A DNA stretch of 64,000 nt from contig NZ_PQGG01000003.1 in assembly GCF_002915595.1 (NCBI RefSeq), positions 1-64,000 of the forward strand, written 5' to 3'. The translations under genes were made by a program, and so were the position numbers. The stretch comes from Zhongshania marina (lineage in GTDB: Bacteria > Pseudomonadota > Gammaproteobacteria > Pseudomonadales > Spongiibacteraceae). How positions within the stretch are numbered: the first letter of the stretch is position 1; each line of letters starts with the position of its first letter. The notes below the pieces were generated by a model. The model had not been told where the DNA came from. It searched no databases and worked only from the letters and a program-made list of their open reading frames with translations. Positions 1 to 9,388 of the stretch are shown here, piece by piece.

Positions 1-132
1 GGTATTACCAGCAAAGGCCCATGGCGCAGCTCCAAAACACCGGGGATTAATCAGGCATTATCCAATGCCTATTTAAAATCTCAGGGGTTGTACGAATTGC
101 GCGATGGCTGGATCAAGCTTCACCATTCTTAG
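1..132 (+). pseudogene. C-terminus of group II intron reverse transcriptase/maturase (5' part outside window)
   Basis: Frame 1 is open from the first base to the TAG at 130-132 and encodes 43 residues. They include a TSKGPWRSSKT stretch, then INQALSNAYLKSQGL and LRDGWIKLHHS. This matches the usual C-terminal end of bacterial group II intron-encoded reverse transcriptase/maturases (HNH/En-side tail: a basic K-G-x-W-x-x-S-K-T segment, then N-x-x-L-x-x-x-G-L). The protein would splice and mobilise its host intron. Only the last part is visible, so whether the full protein is intact cannot be judged; it is typed as a fragment because the window cuts it. The RNA elements that follow at 133-204 support the call independently. 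Confidence 0.8.
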
Positions 133-204
133 TGAAACGCCCTGTGCGGATCCGCATGCAGGGTGTTGTGGGGGCTGAGGGTTAGAGACCCTCGGCTACC
201 CGAT
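1..204 (+). mobile_element. 3' end of a group II intron (maturase tail, domains V and VI, 3' splice site)
   Basis: After the maturase stop the sequence folds as intron domains V and VI. Domain V at about 133-170 has stem CCCTG/CAGGG, an inner stem TGCG/CGCA capped by GATC, and the two-base bulge (TG) on the 3' side that is diagnostic of domain V. Domain VI at about 173-197 is a GAGGGT/ACCCTC-type hairpin. The end, GGCTACCCGAT, matches the usual bacterial group II 3' terminus (C-T-A-C-[CT]-C-G-A-Y), which places the last intron base at 204. The 5' part of the intron is outside the window. The element is inserted antisense to the next gene, and its final base forms part of that gene's stop codon. 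Confidence 0.82.
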
Positions 205-686
205 TAAGTTTTTTTGTAATATGCACGGATAATTTCCTTTGCTTTGTCCTGAGAAAGTGTTTTAAGTGCTAATTGGTTTAGAATTTGATTAGGTTCACTA
301 TACGAACACGTAACTACTACCGAGTATATTTCCTTTTTCGTGGCTAGTTCAGTGGTTTGACTGGAATAGCTTTGATAGATAGAAACAATACGCTCCCAAA
401 TTGCAATTTCATTTATTGGATTTTGATCACGTCTGAATCCATCTTCCCACTCCTCGTATGTAAGAGGGTACACTTCGGATAGATTTACCATGATAGATTC
501 TATACGCGCTTTCATTTTCCCTTCGAAAGGTGCATGTTGATAATCGTTTTGCTGAAGCTGCGCGCTATCTGCCCAGTATTCTTTTCCCTCGTAACTGACA
601 CGCACCATTCCTGGACCGATTTCATCAGCCGGCACTACAGAAACATTTCCAGTTTCTACATCAATTACTTCAATATTTTCAGCCAT
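204..686 (-). CDS. Hypothetical protein, possibly cut at its 3' end by the intron
   Basis: A 160-residue acidic, soluble protein with no signal peptide or membrane segment. I do not recognise the family. The N-terminus (residues 1-40) reads like a small beta-rich domain with an SYEGKEYWADSAQL segment. The middle is helical and aromatic-rich (LTYEEWEDGF), and the C-terminus is helical, ending AYYKKT. It is more AT-rich than the housekeeping genes nearby, which suggests acquired DNA. The stop codon reads TAA only because its last base is the terminal base of the adjoining group II intron. The native protein may therefore have been longer, or the intron landed exactly at a natural TAA. No strong ribosome binding site precedes the ATG at 686. 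Confidence 0.55.
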   Translation of the reverse strand: MAENIEVIDVETGNVSVVPADEIGPGMVRVSYEGKEYWADSAQLQQNDYQHAPFEGKMKARIESIMVNLSEVYPLTYEEWEDGFRRDQNPINEIAIWERIVSIYQSYSSQTTELATKKEIYSVVVTCSYSEPNQILNQLALKTLSQDKAKEIIRAYYKKT

Positions 687-1130
687 TACTAATCCAGATA
701 AAAATAAAAAAAGAGAAATGCTCGATACATGATTTTAAACTTAACAGTTTTATTATGAAGACTGGGGCCTTATATCACTTTGGCTCCCTATCTCCAGAAT
801 TGGATTTGGATTGACGTCAGAAACCCCATTTGTATCAAGGGGTTGATAGAATGTTGTGAAATTGGTCACTGATGTTAGCAAGACTCGTTCCCTCTATTAC
901 TTGTGAATTCCCTTTCTCTTGATCATATACCTGACTTATTAAAAATCAAACAGTTAGCGCCACGCATACCGTGATAGGGAGCCTGTGGCTCCTGAAAAAA
1001 GAAAACCCGTGATTATTCGACAGTGATTCAGCCCGCTAGGATGTTTGCGGGCGGTCTGAGATGAGAAGCAGCTTGTAACACTGCAAAGCGGCTTGCGGGT
1101 ATATCCACACCCGCAAGTTGATGGCGGACA
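687..1130. other. Intergenic region without a recognisable gene
   Basis: About 440 bases, AT-rich in the first half. I see no credible coding frame. It contains three inverted repeats: GGAGCC/GGCTCC at 978-992, GCCCGC/GCGGGC at 1031-1052, and CTTGCGGGT/ACCCGCAAG at 1092-1117. The last lies just past the stop of the minus-strand beta-helix gene and could act as its terminator, although no T-tract follows on that strand. An exact 11-base inverted repeat (GGCTCCCTATC at 782-792, complement at 973-983) is also present. Confidence 0.5.
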
Positions 1131-2768
1131 TTAATTTACGGGGAAGTCAGTCCAGCCGTCTGTCCAACTGGCGGAGACGCCAGGACGCATAGCGCCGCGA
1201 TAATTCGCCGCCTCATCCCAGAACTCGCCCTGCGGCACGGCAACGGCATTATCTTTTGCTGGAGATGACGCCGCCACCCGAAAATCTGGCTGACTCTCGC
1301 TTTGCGTCACTTTTAAAAACTGAGGATTCACGCCTAGGCTGGCGAAGCGTGAAATGTAACTCGCCTCATCAAAGCCGCCATCGTCATCCTGATCGGCAAG
1401 CTCCGAGGCAAAGAAGCGATTACCGTCAGCACCAATATTGGCGATCATCAGCCCGCCAAAACTCAGCTTGCCTTCGTCAATACGGGCGACGGTTTCCCTA
1501 TCTTTAATGTCAATCGATTCACCAGAAAACCCAGCAATGACCACATTATTAAAATGACCGCCGGTGCCGCGGCGCAGTGTCATGGCGCGCTGATATTTTT
1601 CTAAGCTATTCATACTTAACAAGGTGACGTTATAGAGCGTTGGCTCAGAGACCGGCTCTACTTGATACGCGCCTTCGCGGTTATCCGCCTCAAAGGCATT
1701 ATCTCCAATGCCAGCGTATTGCTGGATTTGCAAAAACTGTACGCGCCCCGTCCACCCCATATCCCAATCCAGCGAATCGTCCGCCGCGCCGGTAATTAAG
1801 ATATGGCGCAGATCCACATTGCCGCCGAAAATTTCGATGCCATCATCTAAGGCGCGATGCACCTGCACATTGCGAACAATGGTTTTGCTGCCACAGCCGC
1901 CCAAGGTTAATCCGTTGAGCTCGTTATTAGCATAGACCTCAAAGCCGGCAAACTCGATGCGGACATATTCCAGCACCCCGCAATTATCCCGTGGGTCGGC
2001 GCCACCAAACATGCCCCGCGTATCGCCCGCATCTAAACCTTCTATCTGCGCATCTGCGGTATTTACCGGCGCATTCCCCAGCAATACCACTCCACCCCAG
2101 TCGCCGGCTTGACGTTTGCCTGCCGGCACAGAGCTGGTAAACACGATGGGTGCCTGCGCGGTGCCCCGCGCCATAATGCTGGCATCGCGGGTGACTAATA
2201 ATGCACTGCCCGAGCGCCCCTGCACTGTGGTGCCCGGTTCAATCACCAATCGCGCCCCCGCTTCTACATACACAATACCGTCTAGCACCCAGACTTTATC
2301 GTTGGTCCACAGCTGCTCTCCGCGCAGCGAGCCGCTCACCAATTGAGTACCGCTCATGGCTCTGCTGATGTCTTTGCTAAATATCGCCGCGCCAATGGCG
2401 CCTAGCAATATAAGCACAGCAATCGCCAAAACCACATTGCGCATTGAGCGCTGGGGCGGCTTTTCGGAATTTGATTTATAGCCAACGGTTTCAGCAATAT
2501 CGGGATTAATCACCGCTGGGCGGTCGTGACGACCGTGGGTTAAAGCACCACCGGTATTGATGCCCAATAGACCTATGCCCAGTTGGCGAATATCGGGGTT
2601 AGTGCTCACCGCTGCCTGTTCAATCAGCTCTTTGCGATAGGCGGGATCATTCAACAAGGTATTAAAATGAACGTAGCGCACACCCTTGTCGCCCTGCTTG
2701 TCGTAGGTTTTTTTAAGCTGCCAAAGCATCTCGACTAGCTTGGCGCGTGGGGACGTGACGTCGCTCAT
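1131..2768 (-). CDS. Membrane-anchored parallel beta-helix protein
   Basis: A 545-residue protein. Residues 1-105 are cytosolic, helical and charged. A single hydrophobic segment follows at about 110-130 (VVLAIAVLILLGAIGAAIF), then a large exported region from about 145 onward. The exported part is rich in short beta-strand repeats with turn motifs such as VLDGIVYVEAGARLVIEPG, VRNVQVHRALDDGIEIFGG and DSLDWDMGWTGRVQFLQ, typical of right-handed parallel beta-helix folds seen in carbohydrate-active or adhesive proteins. The DDGIEIFGG and DDSLDWD loops are acidic and could bind metal or substrate, but no catalytic set can be assigned. There is no cleavable signal peptide, so it is probably a signal-anchored inner-membrane protein with a periplasmic helix. 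It is divergent from argH and shares no obvious pathway with it. Confidence 0.65.
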   Translation of the reverse strand: MSDVTSPRAKLVEMLWQLKKTYDKQGDKGVRYVHFNTLLNDPAYRKELIEQAAVSTNPDIRQLGIGLLGINTGGALTHGRHDRPAVINPDIAETVGYKSNSEKPPQRSMRNVVLAIAVLILLGAIGAAIFSKDISRAMSGTQLVSGSLRGEQLWTNDKVWVLDGIVYVEAGARLVIEPGTTVQGRSGSALLVTRDASIMARGTAQAPIVFTSSVPAGKRQAGDWGGVVLLGNAPVNTADAQIEGLDAGDTRGMFGGADPRDNCGVLEYVRIEFAGFEVYANNELNGLTLGGCGSKTIVRNVQVHRALDDGIEIFGGNVDLRHILITGAADDSLDWDMGWTGRVQFLQIQQYAGIGDNAFEADNREGAYQVEPVSEPTLYNVTLLSMNSLEKYQRAMTLRRGTGGHFNNVVIAGFSGESIDIKDRETVARIDEGKLSFGGLMIANIGADGNRFFASELADQDDDGGFDEASYISRFASLGVNPQFLKVTQSESQPDFRVAASSPAKDNAVAVPQGEFWDEAANYRGAMRPGVSASWTDGWTDFPVN

Positions 2769-2895
2769 TCGACTTCCTCGGAATCACTGGGGCATTTTTA
2801 GGAACAGCAGTATGGCCAAGAAATATGACAGTGGTATTACCCGCAACACGCACACCGCAGCGGGAATTCGGCGGGGACGCCAAGCCCGCTAAAAC

Positions 2896-2904
2896 TGCTA
2901 TAAT
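2896..2904 (+). promoter_or_regulatory. Extended -10 promoter, probably of argH
   Basis: TGCTATAAT is an extended -10 element (TG, one base, then a perfect TATAAT) about 70 bases before the argH ATG. No good -35 box is seen at the usual spacing, as is common for extended -10 promoters. The transcript would have a leader of about 65 bases. Confidence 0.5.
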
Positions 2905-2975
2905 GGCGCCCTTTTCGGCGGTGGGTCGCAAACACATCCACGCTAGGCCAATTAGCAATACGGGAACACAGCGAA

Positions 2976-4376
2976 ATGAGTGATAAAGAACCGAGCATCA
3001 AACCCTGGGGCGGCCGCTTCAGCGAACCCACCGATCAGTTTGTAGAGCGCTTTACCGCCTCGGTCAGCTTTGATCAGCGCCTTTATCACCACGACATTAA
3101 TGGCTCATTAGCCCACGCTGCCATGCTAGAAAAAGTCGGTGTATTAACCGCTGCAGAGCTAGCTGATATTCAGCGCGGCCTTGAAGAAATTCGTGCAGAA
3201 ATCCTCGCCGGTACCTTTGAATGGTCGGTCAGCCTTGAAGACGTGCATATGAATATTGAAGCGCGCCTAACCGACAAGATTGGCATTACCGGCAAAAAGC
3301 TCCACACCGGCCGTTCGCGCAATGACCAAGTCGCCACTGACATTCGCCTGTACGTGCGCGACGAATTAGCGCTTATTTGCAAAGAATTGAGCCGCTTACA
3401 ACTTGGGCTGATCAATCTTGCCAAGCGCGAAGCCAAGACCATCATGCCCGGCTTCACCCATTTGCAAACTGCTCAGCCAGTCACTTTTGGGCATCATATG
3501 CTGGCGTGGAATGAAATGCTGGAACGCGACTTCAGCCGCTTTCAAGACTGCGGCACTCGCCTAAACCAATGCCCGCTAGGCGCCGCTGCACTAGCTGGCA
3601 CCACCTACCCCATTGACCGCCATTACAGCGCAGAACTGTTAGGCTTTGAGCGCCCAACTGAAAACTCCTTAGATTCAGTAAGCGACCGCGACTTCGCCAT
3701 TGAATTTGCCGCTGCCGCCAGTGTGTTAATGACCCATCTTTCGCGCTTTAGCGAAGAATTAGTGCTGTGGACCTCAGCGCAATTTAAATTTATTGAGTTG
3801 CCAGATCGCTTCTGCACCGGCTCATCGATTATGCCGCAAAAGAAAAACCCCGATGTGCCAGAACTCATTCGCGGAAAAGTCGGTCGAGTTAACGGCCACC
3901 TTGTTAGCTTACTCACGCTGATGAAGTCTCAGCCGCTGGCCTACAACAAAGACAATCAAGAAGATAAAGAACCCATCTTCGATATTATCGACACCGTAAA
4001 AGACTGCTTAAAAGCCTATGCCGACATGGTGCCCGCCATTACCGTAAACGAAGACGTTACCCGCGAAGCCGCCATGCGCGGATTTTCTACCGCCACCGAT
4101 TTAGCAGATTATCTGGTACGTAAAGGTCTACCCTTCCGCGACGCCCACGAAGTGGTCGGTAAATCTGTTGCTTACGGCGTAGCTGAAAACAAAGACTTGT
4201 CTGAAATGACATTGGAAGAACTGCGCACATTTAGCAGCGACATTGAAGCGGACGTTTTCGATGTACTCACGCTAGAAGGTTCGGTAAACGCCCGCGATCA
4301 CATTGGTGGTACCGCCCCCAAACAAGTTCTTGCCGCCGCAGAGCGTGCAGAAAATCGCCTGAATAAACGCAGCTAA
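2976..4376 (+). CDS. argH: Argininosuccinate lyase
   Basis: Cytosolic enzyme that splits argininosuccinate into arginine and fumarate, the last step of arginine biosynthesis. At 466 residues it has the full family length. It carries the fumarase/aspartase superfamily signature [12 protein letters not shown] with the flexible catalytic loop serine, the HTGRSRNDQ substrate-binding segment near residue 110, and [10 protein letters not shown] near residue 160 with the conserved TH pair. The N-terminus [12 protein letters not shown] is typical of ArgH. It stands alone, divergent from the beta-helix gene, behind a likely extended -10 promoter. argE (21 kb) and argB (36 kb) elsewhere in the window serve the same pathway but are not linked to it. 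Confidence 0.97.
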   Translation: MSDKEPSIKPWGGRFSEPTDQFVERFTASVSFDQRLYHHDINGSLAHAAMLEKVGVLTAAELADIQRGLEEIRAEILAGTFEWSVSLEDVHMNIEARLTDKIGITGKKLHTGRSRNDQVATDIRLYVRDELALICKELSRLQLGLINLAKREAKTIMPGFTHLQTAQPVTFGHHMLAWNEMLERDFSRFQDCGTRLNQCPLGAAALAGTTYPIDRHYSAELLGFERPTENSLDSVSDRDFAIEFAAAASVLMTHLSRFSEELVLWTSAQFKFIELPDRFCTGSSIMPQKKNPDVPELIRGKVGRVNGHLVSLLTLMKSQPLAYNKDNQEDKEPIFDIIDTVKDCLKAYADMVPAITVNEDVTREAAMRGFSTATDLADYLVRKGLPFRDAHEVVGKSVAYGVAENKDLSEMTLEELRTFSSDIEADVFDVLTLEGSVNARDHIGGTAPKQVLAAAERAENRLNKRS

Positions 4377-4393
4377 ATCTCCTGTTACACAAC

Positions 4394-4445
4394 GGCGAAT
4401 TACATTGATTCGCCACTACACCGCCAAGGCCTGAAACCTTGGCGG
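4394..4445 (+). terminator. Two tandem hairpins after argH
   Basis: GGCGAAT/ATTCGCC (4394-4400 and 4408-4414) is followed by a strong stem CCGCCAAGG/CCTTGGCGG (4421-4429 and 4437-4445) with a seven-base loop. No clear T-run follows, so the second hairpin is a probable but not textbook terminator. Confidence 0.45.
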
Positions 4446-4575
4446 TATGTAAATTCCAACACTGTTTACAATTAAAATCGCAAAAAGATGATTAATCTCT
4501 GATCAGCCGTTACATTAGCCTGCGTATATAACTATTTTCAGCTAGCACCTCTTAGGTGTAAAACGGAGTGCCGTC

Positions 4576-5613
4576 TTGATAAGCGCAAAATATAAACTGC
4601 TACTCTGCAGCGGTATTGTTACCGCACTCGCAGCCTGCAGCCCCGCCGACAATACCACCGTCGCCGCTCGCCCCCCCACCGCCGTAAAAGTTAGCCCATT
4701 AAAAGCCGAACTTGTACAAAACCGCGTGCAGGCCCTGGGCACCTTGCTGGCCAAGGAATCAATTAACATTAGCAGCAACGTCACCGAAAAAATTACTGCG
4801 CTACATTTCGACGACGGCGACAAGGTAAAAGCGGGGCAACCTCTCATCACTCTGCAACAAGATGAAGAAGCGGCTCAACTTAGTTCTGCCCGCGCCGACC
4901 TTGCGGAACAAGAACGCGAGCTAGCAAGACTGAAGGGCTTGATCGCAAAACAATCTGCGGCGCAAACCGAATACGATCAACGCCAAACCGCCAAGCTCCG
5001 CGCCGAAAGTAAAATTGCAGAAATACAAGCGCTATTGGCCGAGCGCAATATTCGCGCCCCCTTCAGCGGCGTCATGGGGTTGCGTCAGCTAAGCCCCGGC
5101 GCGCTTGTTAGCCCCGGCACCAGTATTAGCACTCTAGATGATATCAGCGTTATGCGCCTAGACTTCCAACTGCCCAGTCTGGGCATTGGCGCCATTGCCA
5201 CCGGCCAATCCGTCGTTGCCCACAGCGAGGCCTTGGGGGAAGATTTCGACGCCACTATTTCTGCCATCGCCACCCGCATCAACCCTGTCGATCGCAGCAT
5301 TACCGCCAGAGCCCTGATTGATAATCCAGAGGGCAAATTAAAACCCGGCATGTTAATGCTAGTGACGCTGATTACCGACGAGCACGAGGCGGTGATGATT
5401 CCCGAATCTGCGCTGCAAAGTATTCAGTTACACCATTATGTGTGGATTATGACAGCTGAAAAAATAGCGGAGCGCCGCGAAGTGAAGCTAGGTATTCGCA
5501 AACCTGGCTTTGTTGAGATTCGCAGCGGTGCCAAGTCCGGCGAGCAACTTATTTATGAAGGCTTTAGCGCATTGCAAGATGGTGCCCCCGTTGCACCGCA
5601 GGGGAGCGATTAA
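4576..5613 (+). CDS. RND efflux periplasmic adaptor, lipoprotein (HlyD/AcrA family)
   Basis: Membrane fusion protein that would link the inner-membrane pump encoded next to it with an outer-membrane channel. It is 345 residues long and starts at TTG, with GGAG seven bases upstream (4565-4568). The N-terminal signal ends in a lipobox LAAC with Cys21, so it is anchored in the periplasmic face of the inner membrane. Order: first half of the biotinyl-lipoyl domain (GDKVKAGQPLITLQ, about 78-92), an alpha hairpin (about 95-155), second lipoyl half (NIRAPFSGVMGLRQLSPG, about 158-175), then beta-barrel and membrane-proximal domains. It lies three bases before the pump gene, so the two form an operon. 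No outer-membrane factor gene is adjacent; a shared TolC-like channel is likely. Confidence 0.9.
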   Translation: MISAKYKLLLCSGIVTALAACSPADNTTVAARPPTAVKVSPLKAELVQNRVQALGTLLAKESINISSNVTEKITALHFDDGDKVKAGQPLITLQQDEEAAQLSSARADLAEQERELARLKGLIAKQSAAQTEYDQRQTAKLRAESKIAEIQALLAERNIRAPFSGVMGLRQLSPGALVSPGTSISTLDDISVMRLDFQLPSLGIGAIATGQSVVAHSEALGEDFDATISAIATRINPVDRSITARALIDNPEGKLKPGMLMLVTLITDEHEAVMIPESALQSIQLHHYVWIMTAEKIAERREVKLGIRKPGFVEIRSGAKSGEQLIYEGFSALQDGAPVAPQGSD

Positions 5614-5616
5614 GTT

Positions 5617-8600
5617 ATGTTGCTTTCTGATACGGCGATTAAACGACCAGTCTTTGCGACGGTTATTAGCTTGCTCCTCGTCGCCTTTGGTCTACTCGCT
5701 TTTGAGCGCCTTCCATTGCGCGAATACCCCGACATCGACCCGCCGATAGTTTCTATTCGCACGGTTTACGTTGGCGCCTCAGCCGAGGTCGTTGAGTCCC
5801 GCGTCACCCAAATTATTGAAGATCGCATCGCCGGTATTGAAGGCATCAAAACCATTGATTCAAGTAGCCGCGACGGCTTTTCATCTATCAATATTGAATT
5901 CAAATTGTCGCGAGATATTGATGCCGCCGCCAATGATGTGCGCGACAGAGTATCTGGCGCACTTGCCGACCTACCCGAAGAAGCCGACCCGCCAGAGGTA
6001 CAAAAGACCGACGCCGATGAACAGGTGATCATGTGGCTCAACTTAACCTCGGAAAACAGTAGCATATTGGCGCTTGCCGACTACGCCCAGCGTTATATCG
6101 TCGATCGCTTTGCCGTTATCGACGGCGTAGCGCGGGTGCGAATTAGCGGTGGCCCAGAATACGCCATGCGTATTTGGCTCAACCGCGAGTCGCTGGCCGC
6201 CCGCCAACTCACCGTGGGCGATATTGAAAATGCCCTGCGCCGCGAAAACGTCGAGCTGCCCGCCGGCACATTAAAATCGCTGGACCGCGACTTTGTCGTC
6301 AAAATTAATCGCCACTATCTCAGCCCCGCCGACTTTGAAGGCTTGGTGGTAAAACGCGATGAACAGGGCTACCTAACCAGACTAAGTGATGTTGCTAGGG
6401 TTGAACTAGGCGCAGCGGAATACCGCCAGTCGTTTCAAGGCAACGGCGTTCCCATGGTCGGTATCGGCATTGTAAAACAAAGTGTATCCAATACCCTTGC
6501 GGTGGCGGAGGCGGTTCACGCCGAGGCTGACAAAGTACGCAAAACATTGCCCGACGGTATTCAACTGCACTCCAGCTTTGACAGTTCGGTATTTATAGAC
6601 CGCGCCATATCCGAGGTATACAGCACACTGTTTATTGCCGCCGCCTTGGTTGTGCTGGTTATATTTTTATTCTTAGGCGACTTTCGCGCCATGCTGGTTC
6701 CCGCCATTACGGTGCCGGTATCGCTCATTGCCACCTTCACTGTTTTGTATGCGCTGGGCTACACCGTCAATTTACTCACCCTACTTGCCCTCGTACTCGC
6801 CATCGGGCTTGTGGTAGATGACAGCATTGTGGTGTTAGAAAATATTCACCGCCGCTTACTGAGTGGCGAACCGCCGCTGGTGGCCGCGTATCGCGGCAGC
6901 CGACAAGTCGGTTTTGCCGTCATTGCAACAACAGCGGTATTGGTCGCGGTGTTTATTCCCATTAGCTTTTTAGACGGCGATGTTGGCCGCCTCTTCGGTG
7001 AGTTTGCCGTTGCAATGGCGGTGGCGGTAATGTTCTCTAGCATTGTCGCTCTCACCCTGTCGCCGGTTATATGTTCAAAGGTACTTAACCGCGACGCCAT
7101 GCACGGCGGTCTCGCCAACTTTGTGGAAGGCCTGCTACATCGCATGGAAACTCGCTACGGTAAATTTTTGGCCGGCAGCATGAAGCACCCAATTATCGCC
7201 GCACTTGCCCTTGCGCTCACTATCGGCTCCTGCGTGTTTTTCCTGCAAAAAGTACCCGCAGAATTTGCCCCCAAAGAAGATCGCGGCGTGGTGTTTATGG
7301 TCATTCGCGGCCCCGAAGGCGCCTCTTATAATTACGTCACCCGCCAGCTAGCAGAGATAGAAAAGCGGCTGATGCCAATGGTAGACGCCGGCATTATTCA
7401 CCGGCTTTTGCTGCGCGCCCCAGGCGGTCGCGGCGGCGCTGACGTCTATAATGAAGCCGTGGGTATATTAGTTCTAAAGCCCTGGGGTGAACGCCAGCCA
7501 GTCGCCGAGGTAGTCGGCGAAATACGCCAACGTTTAGCCGGCTTCACCGGCCTGAGTGTTTTTCCTATTACGCCGCAATCGCTGGGCGGCGGTTTCACCA
7601 AACCACTGGAGTTTGTACTTGGCGGCAGTAATTATGAAGAACTTGCCCAATGGTCTGAGCAGCTGATTAAAGAAGCCAAAACCAACCCAGGCTTATTAGG
7701 CATCGACAGCGACTTTCGCCAAACCAAGCCCCAACTTGCTGTGACTATTAATCGCGACCGTGCTGCCACCCTCGGGGTGGACGCCAGTGAAATTAACCGC
7801 AGCCTAGAAACACTGCTAGGCTCGCGACGGGTCACTACATTTATGATGGCTGGCGAAGAGTATGACGTTATCGTAGAGGGCGAACCCGACTCCCAACACA
7901 GCCCAGAGGACCTTAGCAATATATACGTGCGCTCAGCCACCACGGGAAATCTTATTCCACTTGGCAACCTAGTTAGCTTGCAGGAGCGCGGTGATGCTGC
8001 GGTACTCAATCGCTATAATCGTGTGCGCGCCATTACCATAGACGCTAACCTCGCCAATGGTTATTCATTGGGTGAAGCTCTCGCCTATATGGAGAATATC
8101 GCGACAGAGAAGTTTCCTAACGCAACCATAGACTTCAAGGGCGAATCGCTGGATTACCACGAAGCTGGCTACTCGGTGTATTTCACCTTCGCACTGGCGC
8201 TACTGGTGGTTTACCTTGTGCTTGCCGCGCAGTTCGAAAGCTTTGTTCATCCCTTTATTATTTTACTTAGCGTCCCCTTGGCAATCGCAGGCGCGTTAAT
8301 CGGCCTTTACCTTGCTGGCCAAAGTCTGAATATTTACAGTCAAATTGCATTGATCATGCTAGTGGGGCTGGCTGCAAAAAATGGCATATTGCTGGTGGAG
8401 TTTGCCAACCAACTGCGCGATCAAGGCTTAGAATTTGAAGAAGCCATTTTACAATCCGCACGCCAACGCCTGCGGCCAATAGCTATGACAGCCATCACGA
8501 CCATCATGGGCGCCATGCCGCTGCTACTGTCCTCTGGGCCCGGCAGTGAGTCCCGCTATGTAATTGGTATAGTGGTGGTATTTGGGGTCAGCTCTGCAAC

Positions 8601-8727
8601 GGTATTGACGTTGTTTGTTATACCCATGGCCTATCGCCTACTCGCCAAAGGTAGCAAATCTCCGCACACCGTATCGCGGCAGCTAGAAGCTCAACTGGCG
8701 CTGCACGAGGACAAAGAACAAAATTAG
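5617..8727 (+). CDS. RND-family efflux permease (HAE1/AcrB-like)
   Basis: A 1036-residue proton-driven inner-membrane pump with the family layout: TM1 near residue 12, a large periplasmic loop, TM2-6, a second TM block starting near 525, a second periplasmic loop, and a final TM block near 855-1015. The proton-relay aspartate pair is present in TM4 (GLVVDDSIVVLENIHRR), and FAPKEDRGVVF begins the second periplasmic half as expected. It is downstream of, and surely cotranscribed with, the adaptor at 4576-5613. Substrates (drugs, dyes, biocides or metabolites) cannot be told from sequence. No local TetR- or MarR-type repressor is adjacent, so regulation is not evident. Confidence 0.93.
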   Translation: MLLSDTAIKRPVFATVISLLLVAFGLLAFERLPLREYPDIDPPIVSIRTVYVGASAEVVESRVTQIIEDRIAGIEGIKTIDSSSRDGFSSINIEFKLSRDIDAAANDVRDRVSGALADLPEEADPPEVQKTDADEQVIMWLNLTSENSSILALADYAQRYIVDRFAVIDGVARVRISGGPEYAMRIWLNRESLAARQLTVGDIENALRRENVELPAGTLKSLDRDFVVKINRHYLSPADFEGLVVKRDEQGYLTRLSDVARVELGAAEYRQSFQGNGVPMVGIGIVKQSVSNTLAVAEAVHAEADKVRKTLPDGIQLHSSFDSSVFIDRAISEVYSTLFIAAALVVLVIFLFLGDFRAMLVPAITVPVSLIATFTVLYALGYTVNLLTLLALVLAIGLVVDDSIVVLENIHRRLLSGEPPLVAAYRGSRQVGFAVIATTAVLVAVFIPISFLDGDVGRLFGEFAVAMAVAVMFSSIVALTLSPVICSKVLNRDAMHGGLANFVEGLLHRMETRYGKFLAGSMKHPIIAALALALTIGSCVFFLQKVPAEFAPKEDRGVVFMVIRGPEGASYNYVTRQLAEIEKRLMPMVDAGIIHRLLLRAPGGRGGADVYNEAVGILVLKPWGERQPVAEVVGEIRQRLAGFTGLSVFPITPQSLGGGFTKPLEFVLGGSNYEELAQWSEQLIKEAKTNPGLLGIDSDFRQTKPQLAVTINRDRAATLGVDASEINRSLETLLGSRRVTTFMMAGEEYDVIVEGEPDSQHSPEDLSNIYVRSATTGNLIPLGNLVSLQERGDAAVLNRYNRVRAITIDANLANGYSLGEALAYMENIATEKFPNATIDFKGESLDYHEAGYSVYFTFALALLVVYLVLAAQFESFVHPFIILLSVPLAIAGALIGLYLAGQSLNIYSQIALIMLVGLAAKNGILLVEFANQLRDQGLEFEEAILQSARQRLRPIAMTAITTIMGAMPLLLSSGPGSESRYVIGIVVVFGVSSATVLTLFVIPMAYRLLAKGSKSPHTVSRQLEAQLALHEDKEQN

Positions 8728-8756
8728 AGGGTGGTAGTAATAGAGTAGAAACAAAT

Positions 8757-8790
8757 GGCGGCTAACTATTGCAATGAATAATTAGCCGCC
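8757..8790. terminator. Shared hairpin between convergent genes
   Basis: A 14-base stem with one mismatch, GGCGGCTAACTATT / AATAATTAGCCGCC, with a six-base loop. It lies between the stop of the RND pump and the stop of the minus-strand secreted-protein gene. On the minus strand it is followed by a mildly T-rich stretch, so it may work best for that gene. Confidence 0.6.
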
Positions 8791-8814
8791 AAGAGTGGTG
8801 ACGAAAACCTAATC

Positions 8815-9216
8815 TTATAAAGGCACGACAACAAATGGGATTGGCAGCGCGCCACCCAAAGATGGAGTAATTAGAGTGCCCCCATCCATAAGAAAGCCTG
8901 GCAGGCCAGCCGGATCACTACTCAACACACCCAAAATTGGAACAAGGTCCATCACCAAGGGCAAGCCCGTGCCTGTACCAATGTTAATCAGTGTTTGTGG
9001 ATTACCCAGCAAAGATGTGCCTAAGGACGTTAGCGAGGTCAGTTGATCCAAGGGATTAACGGGTAATGCACCCAGCGGTAGGGCATCTAATCCGGGCAAG
9101 CCGCCACCTAATAAGCCACCCAAAACAGGAATACTATCAAGGCCAGGAACTTGAGCATGCGCAGTGGAAACACTGAGCATTGCGCCAGCTAAAATACTGA
9201 GGGTTTTTGTCTTCAT
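8815..9216 (-). CDS. Small secreted Gly/Leu/Pro-rich protein
   Basis: A 133-residue protein of unknown function. The chosen ATG at 9216 has AAGGATG eight bases upstream and gives a classic signal peptide, MKTKTLSILAGAMLSVSTAHA, cleaved before QVPGLD. A start ten codons further upstream would add a charged extension before the signal. The mature part has low complexity: repeated P-G-L-D, G-G-L-L-G and L-P-L-G units and few charges. It is predicted to be periplasmic or extracellular and may assemble or stick to surfaces. Monocistronic, convergent with the RND operon. I cannot assign a family. Confidence 0.65.
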   Translation of the reverse strand: MKTKTLSILAGAMLSVSTAHAQVPGLDSIPVLGGLLGGGLPGLDALPLGALPVNPLDQLTSLTSLGTSLLGNPQTLINIGTGTGLPLVMDLVPILGVLSSDPAGLPGFLMDGGTLITPSLGGALPIPFVVVPL

Positions 9217-9388
9217 GAATTCATCCTTTTCAATCGAAATCCGCATTTAAATTAGCGGAACTATTATTCTGCGAAATAACTATAACGTAATTTCAAAGGA
9301 TGACAGTAAAACAATTGGCATTAGATATCTGTGATCTAATGCTCACTAGATAAGAGCGAAACCGAGATAAAACCTAGCGTTCGCGGGA

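Noticed and set aside
782-983. GGCTCCCTATC inverted repeat as ends of a small mobile element
   Set aside because: The match is 11 bases only, does not extend on either side, and no target duplication is visible.
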